Under the pieces are notes generated by a model that made no database searches, had not been told where the DNA came from, and saw nothing but the letters and a program-made list of their open reading frames with translations. From Zunongwangia profunda SM-A87 (GTDB taxonomy: Bacteria; Bacteroidota; Bacteroidia; Flavobacteriales; Flavobacteriaceae): 64,000 nucleotides of DNA. The position numbers and the translations under genes were made by a program. The stretch covers positions 1,633,001-1,697,000 of the forward strand of contig NC_014041.1 in the NCBI RefSeq assembly GCF_000023465.1, given 5' to 3'. Below, piece after piece: positions 9,261 through 23,360 of the stretch (its first letter is position 1; every line of letters begins with the position of its first letter).

Positions 9261-12200
9261 CTTCCAGACCATTCCATCAAACAACTAGGATTGAAACGAC
9301 CCGTTTGAAAGCCCTATCGATTATTATATGTTACTTCCAGACCATTCCATCAAACAACTAGGATTGAAACCAAGTTTGCCGAAGATCATAGTTTAAATAG
9401 TTGGGACTTCCAGACCATTCCATCAAACAACTAGGATTGAAACACGGCATTTGGCAACAAAGACCACGATGGCGATATACTTCCAGACCATTCCATCAAA
9501 CAACTAGGATTGAAACTAGGTGTGCGCTGAATTTTTACAGAAATAAGGTAATCTTCCAGACCATTCCATCAAACAACTAGGATTGAAACCAATGCTGACG
9601 GCAGCTTTAATTTTCCTGAATACAGACTTCCAGACCATTCCATCAAACAACTAGGATTGAAACAATATCTTATCGGTTGGCCGTGCACCGCGTCCTACTT
9701 CCAGACCATTCCATCAAACAACTAGGATTGAAACCGTACGTTATCCGCATCTTGTTCAAAGAATCTAATCTTCCAGACCATTCCATCAAACAACTAGGAT
9801 TGAAACTATCTGAATGTTAATCCGGTTTCTTTTCCTATTTTTTTCTTCCAGACCATTCCATCAAACAACTAGGATTGAAACAGTGTACGTTTGGTTCGTT
9901 GTTATTCTCATTATTATCTTCCAGACCATTCCATCAAACAACTAGGATTGAAACAAAGATTATTCTCTATCCTTGAATATTCTGTAATAGCTTCCAGACC
10001 ATTCCATCAAACAACTAGGATTGAAACTTAAACAATATATAACACTCCTTCAAAGGGGTTCGGACTTCCAGACCATTCCATCAAACAACTAGGATTGAAA
10101 CGAGATGGTTTGAACTTCCTTCATGGCATGCTCAAACCTTCCAGACCATTCCATCAAACAACTAGGATTGAAACGAAACACTTGCTATATCAAATATTGC
10201 AGGGCTTCAAAATCTTCCAGACCATTCCATCAAACAACTAGGATTGAAACGAATTAGATGATGAAATAGTAGACCTAGACGAAGATCTTCCAGACCATTC
10301 CATCAAACAACTAGGATTGAAACAAAACCGTTCTTCAAAAACCGTTTCCCACAAAACCCTTCCAGACCATTCCATCAAACAACTAGGATTGAAACCCAGA
10401 TATTACCACTTTTTACGGCTTTTAAGTTGAACTTCCAGACCATTCCATCAAACAACTAGGATTGAAACGCTATCTCTCCTAATTCTATCGAATCTACTAT
10501 TTTTCTTCCAGACCATTCCATCAAACAACTAGGATTGAAACTATTTTTCTTCTTGAGCTCTTAAATTTTCTATAACTCTTCCAGACCATTCCATCAAACA
10601 ACTAGGATTGAAACTCCCTTCTATGATACGGTATATCTTCACAATCGCAGCTTCCAGACCATTCCATCAAACAACTAGGATTGAAACATTTTTCGGCCTT
10701 TCCTAATCAAAAGCACCTCATGGTCTTCCAGACCATTCCATCAAACAACTAGGATTGAAACGTTGCTCTTTTTGTTCTTCCAGATCCTTAGCGGTCTCTT
10801 CCAGACCATTCCATCAAACAACTAGGATTGAAACAAAAGTTAGGTTCTATAGGTGGGCTTGCATTGGGATTCTTCCAGACCATTCCATCAAACAACTAGG
10901 ATTGAAACTTAGATGATAAATTTATTTTCGAAGAAGTAGACCACTTCCAGACCATTCCATCAAACAACTAGGATTGAAACTAACGAAGCAGTACAGGGAG
11001 TCTACTTATATTATGCTTCCAGACCATTCCATCAAACAACTAGGATTGAAACCTTTATGCTCTGTATTAATATCATCGATAAGTTGTCTTCCAGACCATT
11101 CCATCAAACAACTAGGATTGAAACGCGATAAGTTAGGATAAAACTGTTTTCCCTTTTCTAACTTCCAGACCATTCCATCAAACAACTAGGATTGAAACAC
11201 GCCGTCGCTTATTCTAGCCGGTAGCTTTATATGCCTTCCAGACCATTCCATCAAACAACTAGGATTGAAACTTTATATGTTTTTTGCGTCTGCATTGAGT
11301 GTATATACTTCCAGACCATTCCATCAAACAACTAGGATTGAAACGTTAGTTTTGATTTTGAAACCACGGGAGTGGATCCGCTTCCAGACCATTCCATCAA
11401 ACAACTAGGATTGAAACGCCGTAACGCCTTCGTTTCTTCGTGGCCTAAACTCAACTTCCAGACCATTCCATCAAACAACTAGGATTGAAACAGGAACGCT
11501 ATTAAATCGTTTCTTTGCTTTAATAGCTCTTCCAGACCATTCCATCAAACAACTAGGATTGAAACCTACTATGATGTAAGTACATATTAAAAGCCCCGTT
11601 ACTTCCAGACCATTCCATCAAACAACTAGGATTGAAACATATTGGTGTTAATGTCTCCATACTATTCACGTTTTTCTTCCAGACCATTCCATCAAACAAC
11701 TAGGATTGAAACTCTGTAAAGCAACGGTAGACAAAGGTAGTGAAACCTCTTCCAGACCATTCCATCAAACAACTAGGATTGAAACTTCTTTTGCCTCTAA
11801 CAAGCTTTCGGCTACTTGGGACTTCCAGACCATTCCATTAAACAACTAGGATTGAAACGAAGATCGATATGCAAAAACAGTTTATTATTATGAAACTTCC
11901 AGACCATTCCATTAAACAACTAGGATTGAAACGAAATAATGTGTGAATCGGATCCTTCTTCTAAAGACTTCCAGACCATTCCATTAAACAACTAGGATTG
12001 AAACGATATTCCGTAGTTTCAACAAAGCTTTCCGGCTTTTCTTCCAGAGCATTCCATTGAAAAACTAGGATTGAAACAAGAGGTGGGGCGATGCAAGAAT
12101 GTACTATGATAAACTTCCAGACCATTCCATCAAACAACTAGGATTGAAACGAACAACAAATTGAAGGAGATAGTAATAAGGATAATCTTCCAGACCATTC

Positions 12201-13395
12201 CATCAAACAACTAGGATTGAAACTTCTTTTGAAGATGAATGTTTAGCTTTTGCTAAGTGTCTTCCAGACCATTCCATCAAACAACTAGGATTGAAACATC
12301 GAATCAAGGTTGACGCGGTGGTCATAAATGACTCTTCCAGAGCATTCCATTGAAAAACTAGGATTGAAACTTCGCTGTTCCGGTAATTGTTTTATTTGAA
12401 TATTACCTTCCAGAGCATTCCATTGAAAAACTAGGATTGAAACACGGTAGATTTGTTGGCATCGGCATTCCCCATTAAATCTTCCAGAGCATTCCATTGA
12501 AAAACTAGGATTGAAACTCTGAATGTTCTTAAAATAGATCATTTCCATTTCTCTTCCAGAGCATTCCATTGAAAAACTAGGATTGAAATCAACAACAAAG
12601 ATGGCGTTGATCTTTTGAGCGTTTCCCCTTCCAGAGCATTCCATCGAAAAACTAGGATTGAAATAATGAAAACATTACTACGCACTTTGTAGGAAAAGAA
12701 GCTTCCAGAGCATTCCATCGAAAAACTAGGATTGAAATCGCCCCAGCCTTGCTGATTCTCTTTGCTAAACTGTGCTTCCAGAGCATTCCATCGAAAAACT
12801 AGGATTGAAACGAATCCGGATGCCATTTTTCTAAGGCTGCCTTAGTTCTTCCAGACCATTCCATTGAAAAACTAGGATTGAAACGAAGCAACTGCTTCTG
12901 AAGATACACAAGATGAAGGACTTCCAGAGCATTCCATTGAAAAACTAGGATTGAAACTTTTGCCACTGGTTCCCGGCATCTTCAACAAAAAGACTTCCAG
13001 AGCATTCCATTGAAAAACTAGGATTGAAACTAGGTAGGGAAGAGCTTAAGAGAATTAAGAAGTCTAGTTCCAGACCATTCCATTGAAAAACTAGGATTGA
13101 AACCGGAAGAGATAGAGAGAACAGCGAAAGCCGGAAGAGAGTTCCAGACCATTCCATTGAAAAACTAGGATTGAAACTCACTCAAAGAACTCTATTTAAA
13201 AAAGCCCTACAGGTTCCAGACCATTCCATCAAACAACTAGGATTGAAACGGAGATTATTCCGAAAGAAAATATCAGATACTTTCACTTCCAGAACATTCC
13301 ATCAAACAACTAGGATTGAAACTTGGCGTTACCCTTTTCGGGGATTCCTACAGATTAGCTTCCAGAACATTCCATCAAACAACTAGGATTGAAAC

Positions 13396-13578
13396 CGATC
13401 TACCAACGTGCCTTTTAGATTGATAAAATTACTTCCAGAACATTCCATCAAACAACTAGGATTGAAACAGGTTAAACTGTATATTCAAGCCATCAGCGTT
13501 GAAGTCTTCCAGAACATTCCATCAAACAACTAGGATTGAAACCGATCTACCAACGTGCCTTTTAGATTGATAAAATTA
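13396..13578 (+). repeat. Exactly duplicated spacer within the array
   Basis: The 36-nt spacer at 13396-13431, beginning CGATCTACCAACGTG, recurs identically at 13543-13578. One different spacer-repeat unit separates the copies. Flanking repeats are all the A9 variant, so this looks like internal duplication by recombination between repeats rather than two independent acquisitions. Confidence 0.95.
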
Positions 13579-14490
13579 CTTCCAGAACATTCCATCAAAC
13601 AACTAGGATTGAAACACAGAGATAGATAAAAAAACGGGCCTGGTTGATATCTTCCAGAACATTCCATCAAACAACTAGGATTGAAACTAAAGCAATGATG
13701 TATGATGGATATGGATATCCATTCTTCCAGAACATTCCATCAAACAACTAGGATTGAAACTGATATCGTAATTATTTTTGTATTCAGTTAGTTTTGCTTC
13801 CAGAGCATTCCATTGAAAAACTAGGATTGAAACATGGAAATCCTAAAACCTACATCAAAGAGGAACTTAACTTCCAGAGCATTCCATCGAAAAACTAGGA
13901 TTGAAACTTGAAATTATTTCTTCAGTAAAATCAAAATTCGATAACTTCCAGACCATTCCATTGAAAAACTAGGATTGAAACTGCGTAACGATTTCGGGAG
14001 GTGCTCCGCCCGGTTTCCTTCCAGAGCATTCCATTGAAAAACTAGGATTGAAACCTTTTGTCATTCTCACAATCATTATAATTATTAAATGTTCCAGACC
14101 ATTCCATCAAACAACTAGGATTGAAACAGGAGTTACTAATGTAAATTCCGCCATTTCTTCCACTTCCAGACCATTCCATTGAAAAACTAGGATTGAAACT
14201 TGATGCCTAGCTTAACAGCGATTTGATTAGGGGCGTTCCAGACCATTCCATTGAAAAACTAGGATTGAAACGGGTGCAACCAGGTTTGGTTATTGGGTTA
14301 AGTGATTGTTCCAGACCATTCCATTGAAAAACTAGGATTGAAACAGGGCTGGGCTTATAATCCCGATGCCCCGGGAGGCGGTTCCAGACCATTCCATTGA
14401 AAAACTAGGATTGAAACACAGAAGTATCGAATGTGAAAATTCAAAACGTGATTGTTCCAGACCATTCCATTGAAAAACAAGGATTGAAAC

Positions 14491-14818
14491 AAGTTCCCCC
14501 TTTGGGGGTTAGGGGGAATAATTACTCTTCCAGACCATTCCATTGAAAAACTAGGATTGAAACTAACAAAAACGGTCGTGTATTCTCAGACTTGGTCGAC
14601 TTCCAGACCATTCCATTGAAAAACTAGGATTGAAACATTTCAAAATTGGGTATCTACTGCGGTTATTTTCTCTTCCAGACCATTCCACCAAACAACTAGG
14701 ATTGAAACATGATAAAGCCTTTGAAAATTACCAGGCTTTTGGCACTTCCAGACCATTCCATTGAAAAACAAGGATTGAAACAAGTTCCCCCTTTGGGGGT
14801 TGGGTGGGAATAATTACT
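14491..14818 (+). repeat. Near-duplicate palindromic spacers
   Basis: Spacers at 14491-14526 and 14782-14818 share the start AAGTTCCCCCTTTGGGGGTT and the end GGGAATAATTACT, and differ only in a short G-rich middle (AGG versus GGGT, one base longer). Both follow a repeat carrying the rare T26A change (ACAAGG instead of ACTAGG), which shows the whole repeat-spacer unit was copied and then diverged. CCCCC/GGGGG can fold as a tight hairpin. Confidence 0.85.
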
Positions 14819-15040
14819 CTTCCAGACCACTCCATCAAACAACTAGGATTGAAGTAAAATAATAAAAACTTTTTATTTAGTTCATTCTGAGCTTCCTAAG
14901 CTTTTCATTGAAAACTATTGGAATTTTCCTTTCGAAGGAAGGTTTAACCAAAACAAAAGTAATGACTAATAACCTCATTTAATATTCATTTTCGGAACAG
15001 TAGTTATACCTTTAGTCATCAAGCAATATTACTGTTAGGA

Positions 15041-18634
<3,594 letters not shown>

Positions 18635-18906
18635 TTAGTGGTTTAACTTTCTTCGATATATGCTTAAACGGTAAAAATTTCAATTTGCATTTTGCGGGCT
18701 AATCTTCGAGCAGCCGTGAATTTAAGCATTCATAAAACTCAACTTTTAATGACTACCCAAATTTGACACCGACTTTTAAAATTTTGCAAGGGAAACCTTA
18801 GCCTTAAACTATTTGAAATAGGTATATGTTAGTCCCCAAGAGCTGGTAGCACAACTAAATGTCTAAATTTTGTTTCGCGTCCACGTACTTTATAGACTAT
18901 ACTTTC

Positions 18907-21546
18907 CTAGTATTCCAGATCAACCGCATTTAATCTAAACGTATACGATCCTCCATTTACTATTTTTGTTTCCTGAGGTAACACAATTGTAGAGCTACAA
19001 CCTGCAGGAATGCTAACTTTAAACTTGATTTTTTTACCCGTCCGTTTCCATTCTGAGGTGATGCGTCCATATTGTGATTCGTAACTGGCTTTAACAAAAT
19101 CTAACTGGGGAATGAATGCCGGTTGAATACGTATATCTTTAAAAGCAGGAGTCTTTTCCGCTTTGTTAATTCCGGCTAAAGTTTTATACATCCATGCTGC
19201 GATGGCTCCCATTGACGGATGATTGCGTGAGGCATCACCTATATTGCGATTAATATCCCAGGTTTCAAATAAGCTTGTGGCCCCTTCTTCAAGTACCCAA
19301 TTTCCCCAGGAAGGCATTTTTTCCTGTGTCACCATTTTAAATACCGTCTCGGCATAACCATAATTTGATAATACTTCGGGAACTATAAGACTGCCTATAA
19401 ACCCATAATCAAGATAGTAGTCATTATCTTTTATCTTATTGTTTAGATTCTGAGCTAACTGATTTTCGTATTTCTCGGGTACTAAATTCATATAAAGCGG
19501 CAAAGCATAAGACAGTTGGGTTTCATTTGCGTATGCAATTTTACCTTCATCAAAAAACTCCTTATTGATGATTTGTTTTAACTCTTCTGCTTTTTTTAGA
19601 TATTTTGCTTCATCAGCATTCTTATCTAAAATATGAGCCATTCTTGCCATTAGAATATTATCCCAATAATAATACGCGGTAACCATAAATTCGGTAGAGG
19701 TTTCAGCTTTATAAAAAAGCCAGTCTCCCAGTCCGGAGCTTAGCAATCCTTTTTCATTTTCTTCCGTTTCCAAATAATTGAGATACCTCTCTGCAGTTGC
19801 ATAAATATTCTTAATACTCTCTTTATCCTCATAGTAATCATAAAGATTCATGGGAACTATAAAAATGGCGGCATCCCAAATAGGTCCTGCCCAGTCAGAA
19901 TTCCACTCGTGTGAAGTAGGAACGATACCGGGCATATTACCGTTCTCTTGTTGAGCATCGACCATATCCTTTACCCATTTTGCATAAATAGTATTAGAGT
20001 TATAATTGAGCATACCGGCTTCCTGAACCATAAAGCCGTCGGCCATCCATCCATTTTTTTCACGGGTAGGACAATCTGTAGGTAAGCTATAGAGGTTGCT
20101 TAAATACGAATTTTTACAAATAGCGAGTATTTTATTCAGCAATTCGCTAGATGACGTAAAGGAGCCTATTTCGTCTACATCGCTATGCATCTTTATGCCT
20201 TGTAAATGAATATCCTCCTGAGCGATAGGATGATCGCTTGTAATTTCTACATACTGAAAACCATGATAGGTGAATGCAGGCTTAAAGACTTCTTCTCCTG
20301 CTCCCTTTAGGATATACACGTCTGACTGTATAATTTCACGTTCATTGCGGGGTCTTAAATGCATATTGATATTTCGTTGGTCGATATTTCCAACCGAATC
20401 CAGCATCTCTGCGTGACGTACCATCACGCGGGTTCCTTTTTGACCTTTAATTCTAACTTCTGTAATGCCTGCTGTATTCATCCCCATATCATATACATAA
20501 CACGTATCATTAATTTTGGTTACCGAAACTGGGGAATACCTATCTGTTTCAGCAATAAGCGGCATTTTTTGACTTTCTATTAAATGAGCAGGAGCATTTG
20601 CTAAGGTTGATGCTTTCCATGACTCCTTAAAATTTACGGTATTCCATCCTGGCTGTTCTAAGCGGGCATCATAGGTGGTACCCACATGAATATTATCAAA
20701 GCGTACCGGCCCGGTATTGGTTTGCCAGGAAGTATCACTCTTTATTATTTCCTGTTCACCATCGGTATAGGTTATCAATACTTCGCAAAGCAACTGTGGG
20801 CGTGCCCTCCAGGGAGCTAAATGAAAATACCAAACCGTGGGCGTTTGTTCATTAAACCAACCATTACCTAGTTGAACACCTATACAATTAGTTCCCTTTT
20901 GAAGTGCTTCCGTAACATCATACGTATTGTATAAAACTCTTTTACTGTAATCAGTAAACCCGGGGTTTAATGAGCTTTCACCTATAGTTTTACCATTCAG
21001 GTAAAGTTGGTAATACCCCAGTCCACTTATATAACAACGTGCTTCTGCAATGGGTTTTTGGGCATTGAAGACTTTTCGAAAACGAGGAGAAGGCTCAAAT
21101 TCCTTATCGTGGGTATCTGTTATCCAGGAAGCCTTCCAGTCTGAGGAAGCTATTTTTGCTGTTTCAAACCAGGTAGGTTTTGAAACTATCTTTTTTCCAG
21201 CTGTCCAGATTTCTACTTTCCAATAATAGCGCTTATGAGCCATTAATGGTGCACCCTCATAGTATACAATTTGATCATCAGCCTTTATCTTTCCAGAATC
21301 CCAAACCAGTGCTGAATCTGTATTTAATTTTTCAATTGAATTAGCGACTATGATTCTATAGGCTTGTTGCTGCTGTGGCTTTTTGGAATTCATATGCCAC
21401 ATAAGCCTTGGATGTTCTACATCTATCCCTAAAGGATTGGATAAGTATTCACACTGTAATGAAACCAAAGGCTGTTTATTACAAAAAGATGTTAAGGGTA
21501 GAAAGGCAATTATTAAAGCAACGAATAACTTATATATTTTCGGCAT
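18907..21546 (-). CDS. GH78 alpha-L-rhamnosidase
   Basis: Periplasmic or surface exo-enzyme that removes terminal alpha-L-rhamnose. It is 879 aa with an N-terminal signal peptide ending near LTSFC. Layout fits the family: N-terminal beta domains (the LQCEYLSNPLGID opening and a CBM67-like region with GLGYYQLYLNGK), a central (alpha/alpha)6 six-hairpin domain beginning near residue 470, and a C-terminal beta sandwich. The TDCPTREKNGWMADG segment and the later GATSLFETWD carry the acidic residues used by GH78 inverting enzymes. It follows the uncharacterised lipoprotein gene by 92 bp. It supplies free rhamnose for the catabolic operon at 30405-37848. Confidence 0.93.
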   Translation of the reverse strand: MPKIYKLFVALIIAFLPLTSFCNKQPLVSLQCEYLSNPLGIDVEHPRLMWHMNSKKPQQQQAYRIIVANSIEKLNTDSALVWDSGKIKADDQIVYYEGAPLMAHKRYYWKVEIWTAGKKIVSKPTWFETAKIASSDWKASWITDTHDKEFEPSPRFRKVFNAQKPIAEARCYISGLGYYQLYLNGKTIGESSLNPGFTDYSKRVLYNTYDVTEALQKGTNCIGVQLGNGWFNEQTPTVWYFHLAPWRARPQLLCEVLITYTDGEQEIIKSDTSWQTNTGPVRFDNIHVGTTYDARLEQPGWNTVNFKESWKASTLANAPAHLIESQKMPLIAETDRYSPVSVTKINDTCYVYDMGMNTAGITEVRIKGQKGTRVMVRHAEMLDSVGNIDQRNINMHLRPRNEREIIQSDVYILKGAGEEVFKPAFTYHGFQYVEITSDHPIAQEDIHLQGIKMHSDVDEIGSFTSSSELLNKILAICKNSYLSNLYSLPTDCPTREKNGWMADGFMVQEAGMLNYNSNTIYAKWVKDMVDAQQENGNMPGIVPTSHEWNSDWAGPIWDAAIFIVPMNLYDYYEDKESIKNIYATAERYLNYLETEENEKGLLSSGLGDWLFYKAETSTEFMVTAYYYWDNILMARMAHILDKNADEAKYLKKAEELKQIINKEFFDEGKIAYANETQLSYALPLYMNLVPEKYENQLAQNLNNKIKDNDYYLDYGFIGSLIVPEVLSNYGYAETVFKMVTQEKMPSWGNWVLEEGATSLFETWDINRNIGDASRNHPSMGAIAAWMYKTLAGINKAEKTPAFKDIRIQPAFIPQLDFVKASYESQYGRITSEWKRTGKKIKFKVSIPAGCSSTIVLPQETKIVNGGSYTFRLNAVDLEY

Positions 21547-21638
21547 TGTTTTATATTGAAATTAGGTTTAGAAGATACAACTCCTAAAAATGATAGAATG
21601 TTCAGTTCTATTTAAACAGCAAAAAAGGATGAGTTTAT

Positions 21639-23324
21639 TTATTGTTTGAAATTTAGTTTTATAACGTTATCCTCGGGATAGATTCTAAATACTTCATCAG
21701 CTACAGGCTTTGAAAATTTTCCTTTTAAAGCGGAAACAGTATAGGTCTTTCCCTGATATAAGGATTCTATTTTATGATCTTCAATACTTTGAAATGGAAG
21801 ATCATCGGTTTTGGCAACAGTCAACTCTAAGAACCAATCTAGAGATTTTCCTCCCTCATGTGTAATCTGCGTTTTATCTTCATCAATTTCCATTTTGATA
21901 GTTCCGTTGTCATCTTGAAGAGGCCATACGATTTCCAGTCTACCTTCTTTTGGATTTGTAATAATTGGATCTTCTCCTTTTAACGAGATTATCTTGCTAT
22001 TTTTTTCCTGTTTAAATCGAAGTCCGGCTAATTTTTGAGCGGTACTCCATAAGTAACCATCAACAAACGGCTGTGTAAAGAATAATGCCTGATTAGATTC
22101 TAATTTGTCTTCCAGATAACTTGACTGAATGCTTTCATCAAACAAATGGATATCCCTAAATCGTAGTGTATTGTCCTCCCAAAGTAGGTTAACACGGTAG
22201 TTTTTACTGTTAAACCAAACAGTTTTTTTATTTCCATTCTCGTAATCTGTATTTACGGTGACGGAAGTCGCTGGTGTGACTTTAAAGTTTTCTTTAAACC
22301 AGGCCCCTGTTTCGGCAAGCGTTTCAACCTTGATTTTTCCTTGATCCCTTAATTTTGCAAATAACGGCATCTGGTATTCAAAACCTTGCTTTACATCTTT
22401 CCAAATAAAGGAATTTTCCTGTCCTACCTGAACATAAGCATACTGCATAGGCTCACCTTCCACAAAATTTTTCATGTACCAGTCTACCCATTGTTCACTT
22501 CCTCCTGATCTTGGATATACAGGCTCCATAGAGATAACTCCTTGTCTGTCGTGCTCCAGTCCTGTGTCATACTGGTAGATAGGATCACTGCCCAGCATCC
22601 TAAAAACGGGAACGGGAATTTGATTTTCGGCATTTTGAGCGGGCATATACGAATTAAGTTTACTGGGATAATAGGCCTGATTCCAATATCCGCCCCAAAG
22701 GGTGTACCCATCTGTACCGTATTGATCCTTACAGTTTGCAGAAGCTATAATGTCATACTTCTCATACATATAATTCAGCGTATGTGCATCGATAAACCAT
22801 GAGGCTACAGATTTTGGGTAATACCCAAAAATCTTTTTAAAATCTTCCATGTAAACATCAACCAGTTGCTCTCTTTCTTTTGGAGTGTAGCCCGTAGAGA
22901 AGCCTACATCGGGATGCCAATCCCATGGGAAACGTCCTCGCCATTCCAGCCCTGCTTTTTCAACCAGGGGCTGTGGGATTTCCCACCATGCTCCAATCTC
23001 AAATGAGTCTACAGGTAAACCTTTTAAAAGTTCTTGATATCGTTCATCCATCAAGGCATCATATTGCAATAAGAAGGTACCTCCTAAATCATATTCACGC
23101 ATGATTTCGACTTGAGATTTTGTAGTTTCAAAAAGAACCTCTTTTGTTATAGCTTCATCACGAGGCTCGATATCGCGTATAAAGTTTATAATGTTTACAA
23201 TCTTTGGCTTATCGGCCTCTTTATTTAAAACGGTTTTAGAATTGGGTTCTTCTTGTTTGGTTTTACACGCAATGACACAAAAGAGTGTAAGAAAACAAAC
23301 GGTTAATTTTAAGTAGTTATGCAT
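21639..23324 (-). CDS. Uncharacterised lipoprotein, possible carbohydrate-active enzyme
   Basis: I do not recognise the family with certainty. It is 561 aa. The N-terminus has a lipobox (LFCVIAC, Cys20) and an acidic/lysine linker, so it is probably a surface or outer-membrane lipoprotein. Residues about 40-340 read like an alpha/beta barrel with paired acidic and histidine residues at strand ends (FIRDIEPRD, LLQYDALMDE, PWDWHPDVG, WFIDAHTLNY, QVGQENSF). This recalls polysaccharide deacetylase or GH57/38-like barrels, but no diagnostic motif is complete. The C-terminal 200 residues look beta-rich. Position between the esterase and the GH78 gene suggests a role on the same rhamnose-containing glycan. 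Confidence 0.6.
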   Translation of the reverse strand: MHNYLKLTVCFLTLFCVIACKTKQEEPNSKTVLNKEADKPKIVNIINFIRDIEPRDEAITKEVLFETTKSQVEIMREYDLGGTFLLQYDALMDERYQELLKGLPVDSFEIGAWWEIPQPLVEKAGLEWRGRFPWDWHPDVGFSTGYTPKEREQLVDVYMEDFKKIFGYYPKSVASWFIDAHTLNYMYEKYDIIASANCKDQYGTDGYTLWGGYWNQAYYPSKLNSYMPAQNAENQIPVPVFRMLGSDPIYQYDTGLEHDRQGVISMEPVYPRSGGSEQWVDWYMKNFVEGEPMQYAYVQVGQENSFIWKDVKQGFEYQMPLFAKLRDQGKIKVETLAETGAWFKENFKVTPATSVTVNTDYENGNKKTVWFNSKNYRVNLLWEDNTLRFRDIHLFDESIQSSYLEDKLESNQALFFTQPFVDGYLWSTAQKLAGLRFKQEKNSKIISLKGEDPIITNPKEGRLEIVWPLQDDNGTIKMEIDEDKTQITHEGGKSLDWFLELTVAKTDDLPFQSIEDHKIESLYQGKTYTVSALKGKFSKPVADEVFRIYPEDNVIKLNFKQ

Positions 23325-23360
23325 TGTATTTAATGATTTAGCTTTTACGTTTTTATACGA

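Larger units (their letters stand above)
9261..14855 (+). CRISPR. CRISPR array, 77 repeats of 37 bp and 76 spacers
   Basis: I counted 77 repeats. Each begins CTTCCAGACC (or GTTCCAGACC), continues ATTCCATCAAACAACTA and ends GGATTGAAAC. Spacers are about 34-38 bp, giving a period near 73 bp. The ATTGAAAC end is the usual type I-B crRNA 5' handle, so transcription runs on the plus strand away from the cas genes. Repeats 1-35 (to 11785) read as identical. From 11822 on, variants appear at positions 1, 9, 18, 19, 22, 26 and 37. Repeats 36-38 have only C18T. One variant has G9, T18, G19 and A22 (first at 12041). Another has A9 (13286-13760). A third has C9 with T18, G19, A22, often with G1. The last repeat is degenerate (T12C, A36G, C37T), marking the trailer end. 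Spacers have not been matched to any target. Confidence 0.98.

Noticed and set aside
10760..10795. CTTCCAGA inside a spacer, matching the start of the repeat
   Set aside because: Eight-base match without the rest of the repeat; not an extra or truncated repeat.
12285..14543. Several open frames of 60-120 codons on both strands within the CRISPR array, with recurring NPSFSMECSG or SILVFQWNALE motifs
   Set aside because: They are translations of the repeats themselves; the periodic motif matches the 73-bp unit. Not genes.
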